This document shows positions 1 through 7,725 of a DNA stretch of 64,000 nt, one piece after another; positions within the stretch are counted from its first letter, which is position 1, and every line of letters begins with the position of its first letter. A program made the position numbers and the translations under genes. The DNA comes from G963422745 sp963422745 (GTDB lineage Bacteria > Actinomycetota > Acidimicrobiia > Acidimicrobiales > Aldehydirespiratoraceae): positions 2,666,001-2,730,000 of the forward strand of contig OY730477.1 of NCBI GenBank assembly GCA_963422745.1. The letters run 5' to 3'. The notes beneath the pieces are model-generated. The model did not search any database, was not told the origin of the DNA, and worked only from the letters and a program-made list of their open reading frames with translations.

Positions 1-234
1 GATATAGGTGAACACCTTACGAACCTGCTTCAAGCTGATTCCGGAGTCGAGCATGCCCTTGATGACCTTGAGAGCCAGCAGATCCCGGTAGCTGTAGCTC
101 CTCCGAGTGCCTGATCCCGCCGCATCGGCGATCGATGGACGCACCAGATCGGTGCGCGCCCAGTAGTCGAGTTGGCGGTATGTGATCCCAACGATCTCCG
201 CCGTCCGCTTCCCACTGAACCCTCTGTCGTACAC
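1..234 (-). CDS. MerR-family transcriptional regulator (Rv1830-like), 3' part cut by window edge
   Basis: The first 78 codons are visible and run off the left edge. The start is a GTG at 234 with an AGGAG ribosome site six bases upstream. The residues form a winged-helix MerR DNA-binding domain: AEIVGITYRQLDYWARTDL is the recognition HTH, followed by SGTRRSYSYRDL and a helix with SGISLKQVRKVF. This resembles the second MerR regulator of the mycobacterial gcvH-garA block (Rv1830). It lies downstream of the nuclease gene but has its own candidate promoter and a direct repeat in the 172-base gap, so it may be separately and perhaps self regulated. The effector domain is outside the window. Family assignment is confident; targets are unknown. 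Confidence 0.88.
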   Translation of the reverse strand, partial: MYDRGFSGKRTAEIVGITYRQLDYWARTDLVRPSIADAAGSGTRRSYSYRDLLALKVIKGMLDSGISLKQVRKVFTYI

Positions 235-261
235 GTTCTACTCCTAGGAGTTCAGACTGCC

Positions 262-322
262 CGGACGGCAATAGTCGCGTCGGACGGCAATGACACTAAG
301 CGACCGCCGACACCAAGGTCAA
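262..322 (-). promoter_or_regulatory. Candidate promoter with overlapping direct-repeat operator ahead of the MerR gene
   Basis: Read on the minus strand, TTGACC (317-322) and TTAGTG (294-299) are separated by exactly 17 bases, a plausible sigma-70 -35/-10 pair. Just downstream, ATTGCCGTCCG occurs twice (281-291 and 262-272) with a 19-base period, about two helical turns. A direct repeat at the transcription start is a typical place for a repressor, and autoregulation by the MerR protein is an inference. The rest of the 235-406 gap shows nothing else. Confidence 0.45.
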
Positions 323-406
323 CGATAGAGGACCGACGATAACTCACGCTTGAAGCTTCACAGCGGAGGGCCGCAAGCGGACCGAACCAACGCATGAACC
401 CAACCG

Positions 407-907
407 TCAGTCAGAGAAGTCCTCTGGCGAAAGGTTCTCAAGGAATTCCTTGAACTCTTCGACGACCTCCTCGGGTCGTTCAGTGGTGCCAGCCCGCTCG
501 CCCTCAACGAAGCCTGCCTCCTCTACCACACCTTCGTCTGCGTAGATGGTTACACCCATGCGCACAGCCATCGCGATCGCATCAGATGATCGGCTCTGTA
601 TAACACATCGCTCGTCGTCGGAACGACGTATACGCAACTCCGCGAAAAAGGTCTTGTCGTGGATCTCGGTGATGATCACCGACTCGAGCTCGGCGTTGAG
701 ATGGGCCAGCAGGCTGCCCATGAGATCGTGTGTCATCGGACGCGGCGTCTCGATACCATCAAGAGCCAAGGCGATCGCCTGCGCCTCGGCAGGGCCTATG
801 AAGATCGGCACGATTCGTTCGGAACCGGAACGTTCTCGAAGAAGAACAATCGGTGCGTTGGCCGGTACCTCAACACGAACGCCGATGAGCTCCATCTCGA
901 TGTTCAT
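407..907 (-). CDS. Bifunctional nuclease family protein (BFN/DUF151, Rv1829-like)
   Basis: The 166-residue product matches the BFN/DUF151 family over residues 5-135: ELIGVRVEVPANAPIVLLRE at the N-terminus, then VPIFIGPAEAQAIALAL, PRPMTHDLMGSLL and the conserved RSSDAIAMAVRMG segment. Family members have been described as nucleases acting on RNA and DNA, and a mycobacterial member is a conserved protein of unknown role. After residue 135 the protein ends in a Glu-rich acidic tail. The gene lies between two MerR genes, as in Mycobacterium. The 96-base gap to the upstream FtsR-type gene could hold a promoter, but I see no convincing one. Family is confident; in vivo role is not known. Confidence 0.9.
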   Translation of the reverse strand: MNIEMELIGVRVEVPANAPIVLLRERSGSERIVPIFIGPAEAQAIALALDGIETPRPMTHDLMGSLLAHLNAELESVIITEIHDKTFFAELRIRRSDDERCVIQSRSSDAIAMAVRMGVTIYADEGVVEEAGFVEGERAGTTERPEEVVEEFKEFLENLSPEDFSD

Positions 908-1003
908 GAACCAACACTAGGTGGCAAAGAGGGCTTCCACATAGGCAACGGGAACGCAACCGCGACGACGATCATCAACCGCTGCTTCGGCAGATCAAAC
1001 GAT

Positions 1004-1606
1004 CTACTCCCCGAGATCCCGTTTGAGAAGAGCGCGACGCAACGACTCTCCCAATCCGATCACCACGGTCAGCTCGCTCCGTGCCTCGTCGCGTTTGGGT
1101 CCGCTACGAGCAAGCTTTGCACCGAAGAGCTGTAGGAGAACCCCAGCTTCTCGATCCGAAGAAACCTTGTACATCCGTAGATGCCGGGCATCAAGGCCGT
1201 GGCTCTGCAGTCGGGTGGCTGTTCTGGCTACCACGAGAGAGTGATCGTCATATACCGCCCCAGCTTTGGTATCGATCGGCTCAATGAATCCCAGACGAGC
1301 GAGTTCAACGATGAAGCGACGATCGGCGCCAACGGCATCCGCGAGTTCATCCAGAGTCATGCTCACAGATGCGGCCGCGTGTTCCTGTGGTTGGACATTA
1401 CCGGACTTGTCGGGATGAGACTTGAGAACAGTTCGCAAGAGTTCAACGTCAACGTCACCGAACTTGCGATAGCCCGATGGGGTGCGCTCAGGTTTGATGT
1501 GGCCCTTGCGTTCCAGCGTGCGGATTCTTGAAAGGGTGAGATCCGGGTACTCCACCTTGAGCAGGTTGAGTACCTCACCGATCGTGTAGTACTGCTCGTC
1601 AATCAT
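1004..1606 (-). CDS. ftsR: MerR-family regulator, FtsR/Rv1828 type
   Basis: The 200-residue protein starts with a MerR winged helix (YTIGEVLNLLKVEYPDLTLS, then RIRTLERKGHIKPERT and SGYRKF) and continues with a second, FtsR-like domain (SMTLDELADAVGADRRFI and a helical C-terminus). This is the architecture of corynebacterial FtsR and mycobacterial Rv1828, regulators linked to cell-division gene expression. Its ATG overlaps the stop of the FHA gene in ATGA, so the two are probably translationally coupled, the same neighbour as in Mycobacterium and Corynebacterium. The symbol rests on synteny plus domain layout, not on a tested function. Confidence 0.85.
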   Translation of the reverse strand: MIDEQYYTIGEVLNLLKVEYPDLTLSRIRTLERKGHIKPERTPSGYRKFGDVDVELLRTVLKSHPDKSGNVQPQEHAAASVSMTLDELADAVGADRRFIVELARLGFIEPIDTKAGAVYDDHSLVVARTATRLQSHGLDARHLRMYKVSSDREAGVLLQLFGAKLARSGPKRDEARSELTVVIGLGESLRRALLKRDLGE

Positions 1607-2070
1607 TCATCGGCTCCGTGCACGAACACCAGCTTGAACCTACCGATCTGTATCTCGTCACCGTCTGTGAGTTCTGCTACGTCAACCCGAATGCGGTTGA
1701 CGTAGGTGCCGTTGAGCGACCCAACGTCACGAATATGATAGTCGGGCTGATCGCGATGCACTTCGGCATGGCGACGTGACACCGTGACATCGTCTAGAAA
1801 GATCGTGCTTCGGGGATGACGACCGACGGTTACCACATCGTCGTCCAGAGAGTAGCGAGCCCCGGCCTTTGGCCCTTCAAGCACGACAAACAGGCCATCT
1901 TGGGGACCGAATCCGGAACGGTCAACGTTGATACCGTTTCCCAGGTCTCCCAGAATGGTTGCGTGGATCACAGACACTGACTCCGCCGCGGTCAAGGCTG
2001 TCCCGCACGATGAGCAGTAGCCCGCGCCGGTCTCGTTCTTGTGACCGCAGTGTGTGCAGGCAATGCCCAT
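1603..2070 (-). CDS. garA: FHA-domain regulator of the GarA/OdhI type with N-terminal zinc ribbon
   Basis: From the ATG at 2070, one base after the gcvH stop, the product is 155 residues. Residues 5-22 form a zinc ribbon (CTHC and CSSC pairs). A linker follows, then a C-terminal FHA domain with GRHPRSTIFLDDVTVSRRHAE and VGSLNGTYVN, including the pThr-binding Arg, Ser and Asn residues. GarA/OdhI bind and inhibit 2-oxoglutarate dehydrogenase unless phosphorylated on an N-terminal ETTS motif. Here the aligned stretch reads ESVSV (residues 30-34), so the usual acceptor threonines are absent. A TTG 12 bases upstream is an alternative start but would overlap gcvH. Orthology is well supported by sequence and synteny; the phospho-switch is doubtful. 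Confidence 0.88.
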   Translation of the reverse strand: MGIACTHCGHKNETGAGYCSSCGTALTAAESVSVIHATILGDLGNGINVDRSGFGPQDGLFVVLEGPKAGARYSLDDDVVTVGRHPRSTIFLDDVTVSRRHAEVHRDQPDYHIRDVGSLNGTYVNRIRVDVAELTDGDEIQIGRFKLVFVHGADE

Positions 2071-2071
2071 C

Positions 2072-2452
2072 TCAACCGTCAATCAACACCCGATAGCCAG
2101 CGGCATCCATGAGTTCATCCAACTCTGAGGGGTCGGCCATAGCGATCCGACATATCCAGCCGTCGCCGTAAGGATCACTGTTCAAGCGTTCGGGTTCGTC
2201 CATGAGATCGTCGTTAACAGCCACGATCTCACCTGAGACTGGAGCGAACAAGTCCGACACCGACTTGGTAGATTCGACCTCGCCAAAGCTCCTGCCAGCG
2301 GTCACAGCGGTTCCCGTCGCCGGGAGATCAACATAGACGACGTCACCCAACGCGTCCTGGGCGTATTCGGTTATTCCGACCTGGGCAATCTCGGCCTCAA
2401 CATGTACCCACTCGTGATCCGATGAATAGCGGAGTTCCTCGGGAACATTCAT
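2072..2452 (-). CDS. gcvH: Glycine cleavage system H protein
   Basis: This is a complete 126-residue lipoyl carrier protein. The lipoylated lysine is Lys63 in GEVESTKSVSD, and the flanking hammerhead fold is intact (GITEYAQDALGDVVYVDLP before it, NSDPYGDGWI after it). GcvH shuttles the aminomethyl group between the P, T and L proteins of glycine cleavage; none of those partners is nearby, as is usual where gcvH travels with garA. It is the probable first gene of a gcvH-garA-ftsR unit (1-base spacing, then a 4-base overlap). A 300-base repeat array lies just upstream, between it and pgsA. Confidence 0.97.
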   Translation of the reverse strand: MNVPEELRYSSDHEWVHVEAEIAQVGITEYAQDALGDVVYVDLPATGTAVTAGRSFGEVESTKSVSDLFAPVSGEIVAVNDDLMDEPERLNSDPYGDGWICRIAMADPSELDELMDAAGYRVLIDG

Positions 2453-2593
2453 GGCTGAAACCTATCGCATCCACGTCACCTGTACGAAATGGCACACAGT
2501 GGCGACAATGACAGATCGCGTGATCAACAACGACAGCAACACGATGTGCATTCTGGAGGGCTGCCCTAGGCTTGGTTACTCCAAACACCCGTG

Positions 2594-2896
2594 CAATCCC
2601 AACACCATCCTTAGCCCAGCCGACACCACACCGGGCACAACCGGACGCAGGGCAGCGTCCAATCCCAACACCATGCGTAGCCCAGCCGACACCACACCGG
2701 GCACAACCGGACGCAGGGCAGCGTCCAATCCCAACACCATGCGTAGCCCAGCCGACACGGCTCACACCGACGATCACAGCTGACAGCGCGTCCAATCCCA
2801 ACACCATCCGTAGCCCAGCCGACACGGCTCACACCGACGATCACAGCTGACAGCGCGTCCAATCCCAACACCATCCGTAGCCCAGCCGACACCGAC
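2594..2896. repeat. Composite tandem array, five cores with 66/67-bp period
   Basis: A core of about 36 bases beginning AATCCCAACACCAT occurs at 2595, 2661, 2727, 2794 and 2861, giving periods of 66, 66, 67 and 67. The linkers come in two kinds: type A (…CCGGGCACAACCGG…) in the first two units and type B (…GGCTCACACCGACG…) in the next two; the fifth core is terminal. Cores differ only at one or two positions. The array fills most of the gap between pgsA and gcvH, both on the minus strand, and is C-rich on the plus strand. ORFs through it are by-products of the repetition. Confidence 0.95.
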
Positions 2897-2907
2897 TCCT
2901 ATCGCCG

Positions 2908-3564
2908 CTAACTGCGCGACTGCTGGCCCTCGCGCAGCGCAATACGCGCAAGGGGAATGTACTGAAACGCCGACAGATAGCTGTAGAACAACGATGGCAC
3001 AGCGAAGACCCAGCCAGCGATCCGGAAGGCATCAGCACTGAAATGGGAGCTGGCGCCAGCAAGCAGGCACGGAAATGAGAAGTAGAGGCCGAAGGTTGCG
3101 CACTTGCCCCACCATGTTACGTCAATCCGTCGTGCACCCAGCGCCCCGAGCACCAGGCCAGCGATAGCGACAATACCTTCACGTGCAAGGGTGCAGATTA
3201 CAAGCCACCAGGGAACCGAACTGTCAATGCCGACAGCGAAAATCCCGACGATGAGCACGGCTCGGTCAGTGATTGGGTCAATGAGTTTACCAAACTCGGT
3301 AACAACGTTGAATCGGCGGGCCCACCAGCCGTCAATCCAGTCGGTGGCACCCAGGGCTCCCCATAACCATGCTGCCGTCCAACGATTCTGTACTTCGAAT
3401 AGCAACCACAAGAACACCGGAATGCAGCCGATACGAGCCAGGGAAATAACGTTTGGGACGGTGAGAATCCGTTTATCACCGTCCCTAACCGCTCGGCCTG
3501 CGGACTCACCCGAAACACCAACCGGACCGGTCATGTCATCGGTGGTCTCATTCGTATCATCCAC
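2908..3564 (-). CDS. pgsA: CDP-alcohol phosphatidyltransferase (PgsA-like)
   Basis: The 218-residue membrane enzyme carries the full CDP-alcohol phosphotransferase signature DxxDGxxAR…GxxxDxxxD, with D75, D78, G79, A82, R83, G92, D96 and D100. About four to five hydrophobic segments flank it. The family transfers a phosphatidyl group from CDP-diacylglycerol to an alcohol such as glycerol-3-phosphate or inositol phosphate; the NVISLARIGCIPVFLWLL start is typical of PgsA. The start used is GTG 3564, only 22 bases from the divergent HIT gene, so a shorter N-terminus is possible. Acceptor alcohol cannot be decided from sequence alone. Confidence 0.85.
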   Translation of the reverse strand: MDDTNETTDDMTGPVGVSGESAGRAVRDGDKRILTVPNVISLARIGCIPVFLWLLFEVQNRWTAAWLWGALGATDWIDGWWARRFNVVTEFGKLIDPITDRAVLIVGIFAVGIDSSVPWWLVICTLAREGIVAIAGLVLGALGARRIDVTWWGKCATFGLYFSFPCLLAGASSHFSADAFRIAGWVFAVPSLFYSYLSAFQYIPLARIALREGQQSRS

Positions 3565-3586
3565 TGCTGTAGCCTACGATCAAGCG

Positions 3587-4003
3587 GTGGCAAGCATCTT
3601 CACACGTATCATCGCAGGCGACATCAGTGCCCGCTTCATACATACCGACGATATCTGTGTCGCCTTCCTGGACGTGCGCCCCCTCGCCCACGGACACACA
3701 CTCGTGGTGCCGCGAACCGAGACCGATCACTGGACCGACCTGAAGCTCGACACCGCCGCTCACCTGATGATGACGGCCCATGCGATCGGCAACGCCCAAC
3801 GGGAACTTCTGTCACCGGCAAGGATCGGGCTGATAATCGCCGGATTTGAAGTACCCCACGTCCACATTCACGTGATACCCATAAATTCAATGGCCGATCT
3901 CAACTTTGCCAATGCCGACCCGAATCCTGATCCATGCGACCTTGACCGACTCCGTATCAGTCTTTCAGACCAATTGAGTCAAGGCCCTAGCCAAGTTCAG
4001 TAA
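3587..4003 (+). CDS. HIT-family nucleotide hydrolase/transferase
   Basis: From GTG 3587 the product is 138 residues: ASIFTRIIAGDISARFIHTD at the N-terminus, FLDVRPLAHGHTLVVPR in the middle, and the histidine triad H91-V-H93-I-H95. HIT proteins hydrolyse or transfer nucleoside phosphates (AMP-lysine, Ap4A and similar). In mycobacteria a HIT protein also sits beside a pgsA gene. The reading frame is open for about 160 further codons upstream, but that part lies antisense to pgsA and is low complexity, so it was left out. No good ribosome site precedes the GTG; a start slightly upstream is possible. Confidence 0.85.
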   Translation: MASIFTRIIAGDISARFIHTDDICVAFLDVRPLAHGHTLVVPRTETDHWTDLKLDTAAHLMMTAHAIGNAQRELLSPARIGLIIAGFEVPHVHIHVIPINSMADLNFANADPNPDPCDLDRLRISLSDQLSQGPSQVQ

Positions 4004-4075
4004 TCTCCATACCAATCCATCCATCATCAGCTTCGCGAACCACGGTTACCAAGCACCATCTCCTATACGAAAAAG

Positions 4076-5200
4076 TCACACCACTTGGGCACCGATGATG
4101 CAATCCGACCCCCGAACGGCGCTGTCACCACCGAGGTCAATACTAACCAAGTCACCAGGTGCGCCACCGAAGCGCGGGATCACCGAGTCACTGCCCACAG
4201 GCACCTTGATCGTGCCGCGTAACGTAAGCAGCTCGTATTCCGCTCCCCCGTCGGCAAGGAATTGAACCCGAACAGCGTCCGCGAAACCCGACCCGCCCTC
4301 GGGCAAGGCCACTTCCCCGTCGGGGATATCAATCCCCAAGAGCACAACCGCCTTCCCGAGGCAGCCGATCACGGGTTCACGGCCGACGGGGTTAACGCAA
4401 GGCCCGTAGGTGACGGTGTCCAATGGGCGAAGCCCCTCCGTGACGACACTCACCCGCAAACAAGCAGTCTTGACGAACCCTTCGGGACCGACCACGGCCA
4501 CGTAACCTCGTCCAGCGTACTCAAAAAGCGACGCCCGCATAGAGCCGGGCGGATACCCGAACCGGTCAAAGGGAGGAACCGTTAGCCGTTCCTCAGGAGC
4601 GCCATCACCGACAAGAACCGCCACCGCCTCAGTCAACGCCACCGTCAAAGCAGGATCGGCAACAGGTGCTCCACCAGCAGCCACACCGGTTCCTGGCACA
4701 CCACTGAAATCATCAATCTCAGCGAAACGAATGGTCCCTGCGGTGCGCCGCTCGTCGCCCGGCAACGCTTTATAACCGATCCCTATCCCGACAACCGCTC
4801 CGGCGATCAGCGCCAACACGATCGCTGCGTTCACAACGAAGCGACGGCGGGCCTCAACCAGTCCCTTCGCCAAGCGATCGGCGTCCTGGCGCTCAGCCAA
4901 CGTCAGCGGTCCGAACACCTCTGAACTCACACCTCCGGAGAGGAGCTCCACCCAAGCGGCGCGACGCGACTCGGGCATACGAGTCAGGAAAGTCTTGAAT
5001 ACCTCAGTCGCAGATGGCGAAAACAGCAACAACAACGAGTTACGGCGGGCGTGCTCCACGGGATCCGCGTGGTATCGCAGCTGACGGCCCTGAGCCAATG
5101 CTGCCAGAAACCTGTGAGCGGCCTCGTCGGCTTCGGCGTAGCTAAACATCGGACCGTCGCTGGCGTGAGGCAACCTAATGGGGTCGGTTCCGGTACGCAT
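4076..5200 (-). CDS. Single-pass membrane protein of unknown function
   Basis: I do not recognise this 374-residue protein. Residues 1-118 are helical and charged (SYAEADEAAHRFLAALAQGR; SATEVFKTFLTRMPESRR), followed by an Arg-rich stop-transfer region and one membrane helix at about 121-143. The remaining 230 residues would be extracytoplasmic, with three Cys residues spread through it and β-rich, Gly/Val/Asp-rich sequence. The layout resembles an anti-sigma-like or stress-sensing membrane protein, but no motif proves it and no sigma gene is adjacent. The ATG at 5200 is preferred to a TTG 12 bases upstream. It is divergent from the PLP decarboxylase and read toward the HIT gene. Confidence 0.7.
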   Translation of the reverse strand: MRTGTDPIRLPHASDGPMFSYAEADEAAHRFLAALAQGRQLRYHADPVEHARRNSLLLLFSPSATEVFKTFLTRMPESRRAAWVELLSGGVSSEVFGPLTLAERQDADRLAKGLVEARRRFVVNAAIVLALIAGAVVGIGIGYKALPGDERRTAGTIRFAEIDDFSGVPGTGVAAGGAPVADPALTVALTEAVAVLVGDGAPEERLTVPPFDRFGYPPGSMRASLFEYAGRGYVAVVGPEGFVKTACLRVSVVTEGLRPLDTVTYGPCVNPVGREPVIGCLGKAVVLLGIDIPDGEVALPEGGSGFADAVRVQFLADGGAEYELLTLRGTIKVPVGSDSVIPRFGGAPGDLVSIDLGGDSAVRGSDCIIGAQVV

Positions 5201-5411
5201 GAAACCCGCCAAACCCGTACCGCGACCATGCCTGGTACCCTCCGTATAGCTTTCGCTACCGGTACAAGAATTGGTCGTTTCGTTGATGCGACAAATCTAT
5301 GGCACCGAGCCCGTCGGCGCTTTGATGCAGCGGCCCGAACAGCCCGTCAATGCCGACCACATCACCTAATAGTCGTCATATGACGCCCGAGGCCGACCGA
5401 ACTACCAGTAC

Positions 5412-5462
5412 CTCACCAACGATCGCACCTCACCAACGATCGCACCTCACCAACGATCGCAA
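5412..5462. repeat. 17-bp direct repeat, three copies, before the PLP decarboxylase
   Basis: CTCACCAACGATCGCAC is repeated head to tail at 5412, 5429 and 5446 with no mismatch until the end of the third copy. Each copy contains the palindrome CGATCG. The array ends 17 bases before the chosen ATG of the decarboxylase, so it would lie in the leader or at an operator. The rest of the 267-base divergent gap shows no clear promoter. Confidence 0.9.
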
Positions 5463-5478
5463 ATGTCAGACTACGGCA

Positions 5479-6987
5479 ATGCCCACCGCGCCGAACGACC
5501 AAGGCCCACACCTTGCAAATGAGATTGTTTCAAGGCTGCTGACCCACATTGGCGCTGCACCCTGCACCGGTGGCCCGGTCCCGGTCGTCAGGTTCGCGGC
5601 ACCCGATACCATCACCAACGAGCTGGACGAAACGGTCGGACTCGGTTTCGCCGACGACGCTCCCGCCCACCGCACCGACGATCTCCTAGCCGCGGTCACA
5701 CAAGTCATCGACCGTTCCGTGAGAACCGACCATCCCATGTTCATCAATCAGAACTTCGCTGGCACCGACCCTGTAGGCGTGGTCGGTGACTGGCTGGGGG
5801 CGGTGCTCAACACGTCTGTGTCGACCTATGAGATTGCGCCTGTCATCACGCTGATGGAACGTGTGGTGCTCGATAAGTTGGCTCGCCTGGCGGGGTTTCC
5901 CACAGAGAATGAGACGGGTCTGGTGCCGGGAATGTTCACAGCTGGCGGATCACTCGCCATGCTCCAGGCGCTGCAACTAGCACGGCACCGCGCACGACCC
6001 GAGGTCTTGTCAACAGGATCAGACGGCAGACCGACTCGGATCCTTGTTGGTAGCAGTGGTCACTATGCCACCTCCAAAGCGGCCGCTGTAATGGGCATTG
6101 GCATACGCTCGGTCCTCAAGGTTCCATGCGATGCGACCGGCGCTATGAAACCCGAAGCACTCGCCGACATGCTCAAGGGCTCTGAGGGGGTAATCGCTGT
6201 GGTCGCAACAGCAGGGACCACAGTTACTGGGGCATTCGACCCGATCGACGCGATCGCACGAATCTGCACCGCATCAGACATCTGGCTGCATGTCGACGGT
6301 GCCTATGGGGCCTCAGCGCTTTTCTCAGCCAGGCAATGCCACCGCCTCGCAGGCGTTGAGCGAGCGGATTCGCTGAACTGGAACCTACACAAGATGATGG
6401 GCATGACCCAGCAGTGCTCAACCCTGCTCGTACGCGAACCCCAGCGTCTGCACGACACCTTCGCCTGCGGCGCCGACTACCTGTTTCAACCCGACAAACA
6501 ACACCGTATGTACGACCTAGGTGACTCCGGATTCATGTGCGGCCGCCGAGCAGACGTATTGAAGCTCTGGCTCACATGGAAAACAAGGGGCGATACAGGG
6601 TTCGCTGAGCGTGTTGATCACGCTGTGGCCGTGGCCGACCATGTCAGAGAACGAATCAGACAAAGCAGCGACCACTTCGCTGCGATCGTGGAGGGCACGT
6701 TCACCAATGTTTGCGTGACATGGGTACCCCCAGAACTTCGGCCGTTGCGTCTAACCGAACTCAAAGACGATGATCGCCGCCGGCTAAATGCCTTGGCACC
6801 CAGGATCAAAGCCCGGATGCAAACCGAGGGCTCAGCTCTGATCGGCTTCCAACCTGTTAACGGACTCAACTGTTTCAGGTTGATCTTTATCAGTCCACGG
6901 ACGACCGCAGCAGACGCCGACTTGATGCTGGAGTTGATCGAACGATACGGCGAAGAAGAGTGGAGCAAACTCGCCCACGGTGCCTAA
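5479..6987 (+). CDS. Pyridoxal-phosphate-dependent group II decarboxylase
   Basis: From ATG 5479 the product is 502 residues. It has the group II amino-acid decarboxylase fold: HPMFINQNFAG near the substrate-entry region, GMFTAGGSLAMLQALQLAR, the PLP aspartate Asp273 in LHVDGAYGA, and the Schiff-base lysine Lys305 in NLHKMMGM. Relatives act on glutamate, aspartate, cysteine sulfinate, 2,4-diaminobutyrate or aromatic amino acids; the substrate cannot be read from sequence. The frame is open for 43 codons upstream, but that stretch runs through the 17-bp repeats, so the internal ATG is chosen. It stands alone, followed by a convergent cobO. Confidence 0.88.
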   Translation: MPTAPNDQGPHLANEIVSRLLTHIGAAPCTGGPVPVVRFAAPDTITNELDETVGLGFADDAPAHRTDDLLAAVTQVIDRSVRTDHPMFINQNFAGTDPVGVVGDWLGAVLNTSVSTYEIAPVITLMERVVLDKLARLAGFPTENETGLVPGMFTAGGSLAMLQALQLARHRARPEVLSTGSDGRPTRILVGSSGHYATSKAAAVMGIGIRSVLKVPCDATGAMKPEALADMLKGSEGVIAVVATAGTTVTGAFDPIDAIARICTASDIWLHVDGAYGASALFSARQCHRLAGVERADSLNWNLHKMMGMTQQCSTLLVREPQRLHDTFACGADYLFQPDKQHRMYDLGDSGFMCGRRADVLKLWLTWKTRGDTGFAERVDHAVAVADHVRERIRQSSDHFAAIVEGTFTNVCVTWVPPELRPLRLTELKDDDRRRLNALAPRIKARMQTEGSALIGFQPVNGLNCFRLIFISPRTTAADADLMLELIERYGEEEWSKLAHGA

Positions 6988-7050
6988 ACGACCCACGCCG
7001 ATGCCGCACTCAATGGCGGCCATCACTGTGACTGAGCACCGGGTCGGCAC

Positions 7051-7653
7051 CTAGTAATCGATCCCTTTCTTGGCTGCGATCCCGAGACTGTATGCATGTT
7101 TCACGTTACCCATATCGGTGACGGTGTCGGCCAAGTCGATCATCCAACCCGGAGCATCACGTCCGGTGAGCACCAACGAAACATGGTCGGGGCGGGAGCG
7201 AAATGTCGACTCCACCTCGTTCGCGTCGATCCATCCCCAGTTCAGGGGATATGTGATCTCATCAAAGACCACGAGGCGATAATCGCCCGAGCGCACAAGC
7301 GACCTGCCGAAGCGCCAAGCCTCGCAGGCTCGAGCCTCGTCCGCGCTGAGGTCTTCGCTGTCCCAGGTGAAACCCTCACCCATGGACTGCATACGGATCC
7401 CTATCCGCTCTGCCATTATCTGCTCCCCGGTTACCCATTCGTCGCTCTTGAGGAACTGCACGACCGCCACCGGCCAATCACGGGCTCTGGCACGCATTGC
7501 CACCCCGAACGCTGCCGACGATTTCCCCTTGCCGTCACCGGTGTGCACCAGCACCAGACTCTTTACCGTTCGCAAACGTGGCGGGCGCGGATCGGTTGTC
7601 GGCGGCTCTTCGTTTGCGGGCAAACCTTGATTGGTCGGAGACCGTTCAGTCAT
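7051..7653 (-). CDS. cobO: Cob(I)yrinic acid a,c-diamide adenosyltransferase
   Basis: The 200-residue protein is a CobO/BtuR ATP:corrinoid adenosyltransferase, which attaches the 5'-deoxyadenosyl group to reduced cobalt corrinoids. It shows VHTGDGKGKSSAAFG (P-loop at residues 39-46), VVQFLKSDEW, the VVFDEITYPLNWGWID segment and LVLTGRDAPGWMIDLAD, and ends MGNVKHAYSLGIAAKKGIDY. The first 30 residues are a Pro/Thr-rich extension. It is the last gene of a run with btuFCD, 72 bases after btuD, consistent with B12 uptake followed by adenosylation in one riboswitch-controlled unit. Confidence 0.95.
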   Translation of the reverse strand: MTERSPTNQGLPANEEPPTTDPRPPRLRTVKSLVLVHTGDGKGKSSAAFGVAMRARARDWPVAVVQFLKSDEWVTGEQIMAERIGIRMQSMGEGFTWDSEDLSADEARACEAWRFGRSLVRSGDYRLVVFDEITYPLNWGWIDANEVESTFRSRPDHVSLVLTGRDAPGWMIDLADTVTDMGNVKHAYSLGIAAKKGIDY

Positions 7654-7725
7654 CAGTGCGGTCCCTCAATCATCAAAGCTGCCTTGCTATTGGTATCTCA
7701 CAACGCGGGAATTCTACGGTGTAGA

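Noticed and set aside
2594..2896. CRISPR array
   Set aside because: Linkers occur in identical pairs, cores are not palindromic, periods drift and no cas gene is present.
3104..3586. N-terminal extension of the HIT gene
   Set aside because: It is antisense to pgsA, rich in Ser/Thr/Arg, and HIT proteins begin near the chosen GTG.
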